The notes beneath the pieces were generated by a model. The model saw only the letters and a program-made list of their open reading frames with translations, was not told the DNA's origin and ran no database searches. 64,000 nucleotides of DNA, from the NCBI GenBank assembly GCA_041746105.1, contig JBGTHP010000017.1:248001-312000 (forward strand), given 5' to 3'. Each line of letters begins with the position of its first letter. The first letter of the stretch is position 1. The translations under genes were made by a program, and so were the position numbers. Positions 63,436-64,000 of the stretch are shown one piece after another. This stretch comes from JBFHRE01 sp041746105. Lineage in GTDB: Bacteria; Actinomycetota; Acidimicrobiia; Spongiisociales; ZC4RG35.

Positions 63436-63921
63436 GTGGACCTGGAACACGGATGGGTTGTCATCGTCGAGATCCCGCGCGGCAGCCGGAACAAATACGA
63501 AATGGATCACGAGACCGGCGAGATCTACCTCGATCGAATGTTGTTTACCGCAACTCGTTATCCGGCCGATTACGGGTTTTTCCCGCACACCCTCGCAGAA
63601 GACGGTGATCCATTGGATGTGCTGATCTTGGTTGGTGAGCCGACCTTCCCTGGGTGCAGAATAAGGGTCAGACCCATCGGCGTTTTCCTGATGGAGGATC
63701 AAGGCGACCCCGACCACAAGATCATGGCCGTTCCTGCGGGTGACCCGCGATGGGATACGACCAAGGACATCGAGGACTTGTCTCCGCATCTGCGACTCGA
63801 ACTAGAACACTTCTTTTCCGTGTACAAGGACCTCGAGAACAAAAAAACCGCTGCGCTCGGGTGGGACAATGCTTCCCGCGCGATCGAGATCATCGAGGCG
63901 GCCCGGCTCGCCCATTCCTAG
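63436..63921 (+). CDS. ppa: Inorganic pyrophosphatase
   Basis: A 161-residue family I soluble pyrophosphatase that hydrolyses PPi to phosphate. VVIVEIPRGSRNKYEMDHETGEIYLDRML, then ADYGFFPHTLAEDGDPLDVLIL carries the metal-binding D-x-D-x4-D pattern (DGDPLDVL), and IEDLSPHLRLELEHFF is near the C-terminus. I prefer the GTG at 63436 (6 bases after AAGGAG) over the GTG at 63433. The last 79 bases of the window after the stop contain nothing recognised. Confidence 0.93.
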   Translation: MDLEHGWVVIVEIPRGSRNKYEMDHETGEIYLDRMLFTATRYPADYGFFPHTLAEDGDPLDVLILVGEPTFPGCRIRVRPIGVFLMEDQGDPDHKIMAVPAGDPRWDTTKDIEDLSPHLRLELEHFFSVYKDLENKKTAALGWDNASRAIEIIEAARLAHS

Positions 63922-64000
63922 CTACGAGAAATCACGCGATAGGGGCGCGGGAAGAACCGGACTCTGCGGTCATCACCAGTGGCAACGAAACCCTAAACAC

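Overview
The window looks like chromosomal DNA of a high-GC actinomycetote, most probably from the Acidimicrobiia side of the phylum; the exact lineage is inference. The evidence is a WhiB7-type regulator, three F420-dependent luciferase-like (LLM) oxidoreductases, the actinobacterial trio histidine phosphatase / DUF3090 / SCO1664-family kinase-like protein, a DUF222-HNH gene, a NIF3 / zinc-ribbon pair, frequent GTG starts and 4-bp ATGA or GTGA overlaps. No rRNA and no CRISPR array was seen.

Layout. 1-8.3 kb is core or housekeeping DNA: SRAP DNA-damage protein, phosphatase/DUF3090/SCO1664 operon, two LLM oxidoreductases, zinc-ribbon and NIF3 proteins. 8.3-10.0 kb encodes a secreted metalloprotease-like protein with three SLH repeats. 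10.1-17.5 kb is a purine/hydantoin-type catabolic cluster: a short YgfK-like FeS protein, an N-terminally short amidohydrolase, a fused molybdenum hydroxylase and two nitrilase-superfamily amidases. Three copies of the palindromic motif TTTACA-N3-TGTCAA lie in its control regions. 17.7-30.3 kb carries an LLM oxidoreductase, tRNA-Val, a sigma-70 factor, whiB7 with an attenuator leader, zwf and pgi, a DUF547 protein, a flavin disulfide reductase and a LiaFSR-like envelope-stress module. 30.3-38.3 kb is accessory: a split TauE/SafE transporter, decayed RHS pieces, a beta-propeller lipoprotein, a frameshifted P-loop gene, a PLD-like protein and an HNH protein.

38.3-49.1 kb is a mobile region built on a tRNA(CAT) gene. 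An intact tRNA at 38310-38383 is followed by a roughly 9-kb element (tyrosine integrase, small coupled genes, HTH protein, lone HK97-type capsid protein, membrane proteins, PH-like protein, PD-(D/E)XK-like protein). It ends at a duplicated tRNA 5' half (47288-47328). A second element of about 1.8 kb without an integrase, carrying a cysteine-synthase-like gene, ends at a third tRNA half (49074-49114). Both elements share related terminal sequences, so they probably used the same integrase specificity. This is the most novel part of the window: it resembles a capsid-carrying phage satellite with possible defence cargo.

49.1-64 kb returns to core DNA: universal stress protein, aat, AidB-like acyl-CoA dehydrogenase, fasciclin protein, homocysteine methyltransferase-like protein, nicotinate phosphoribosyltransferase and an acyl-CoA synthetase. 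Then come a sensor kinase / REC-HDOD / REC / degenerate HD-GYP signalling operon, another HDOD protein, a pentapeptide-repeat protein with a K+-channel module in a different frame, and inorganic pyrophosphatase. All functions are read from sequence motifs and family knowledge only; no database search was run.
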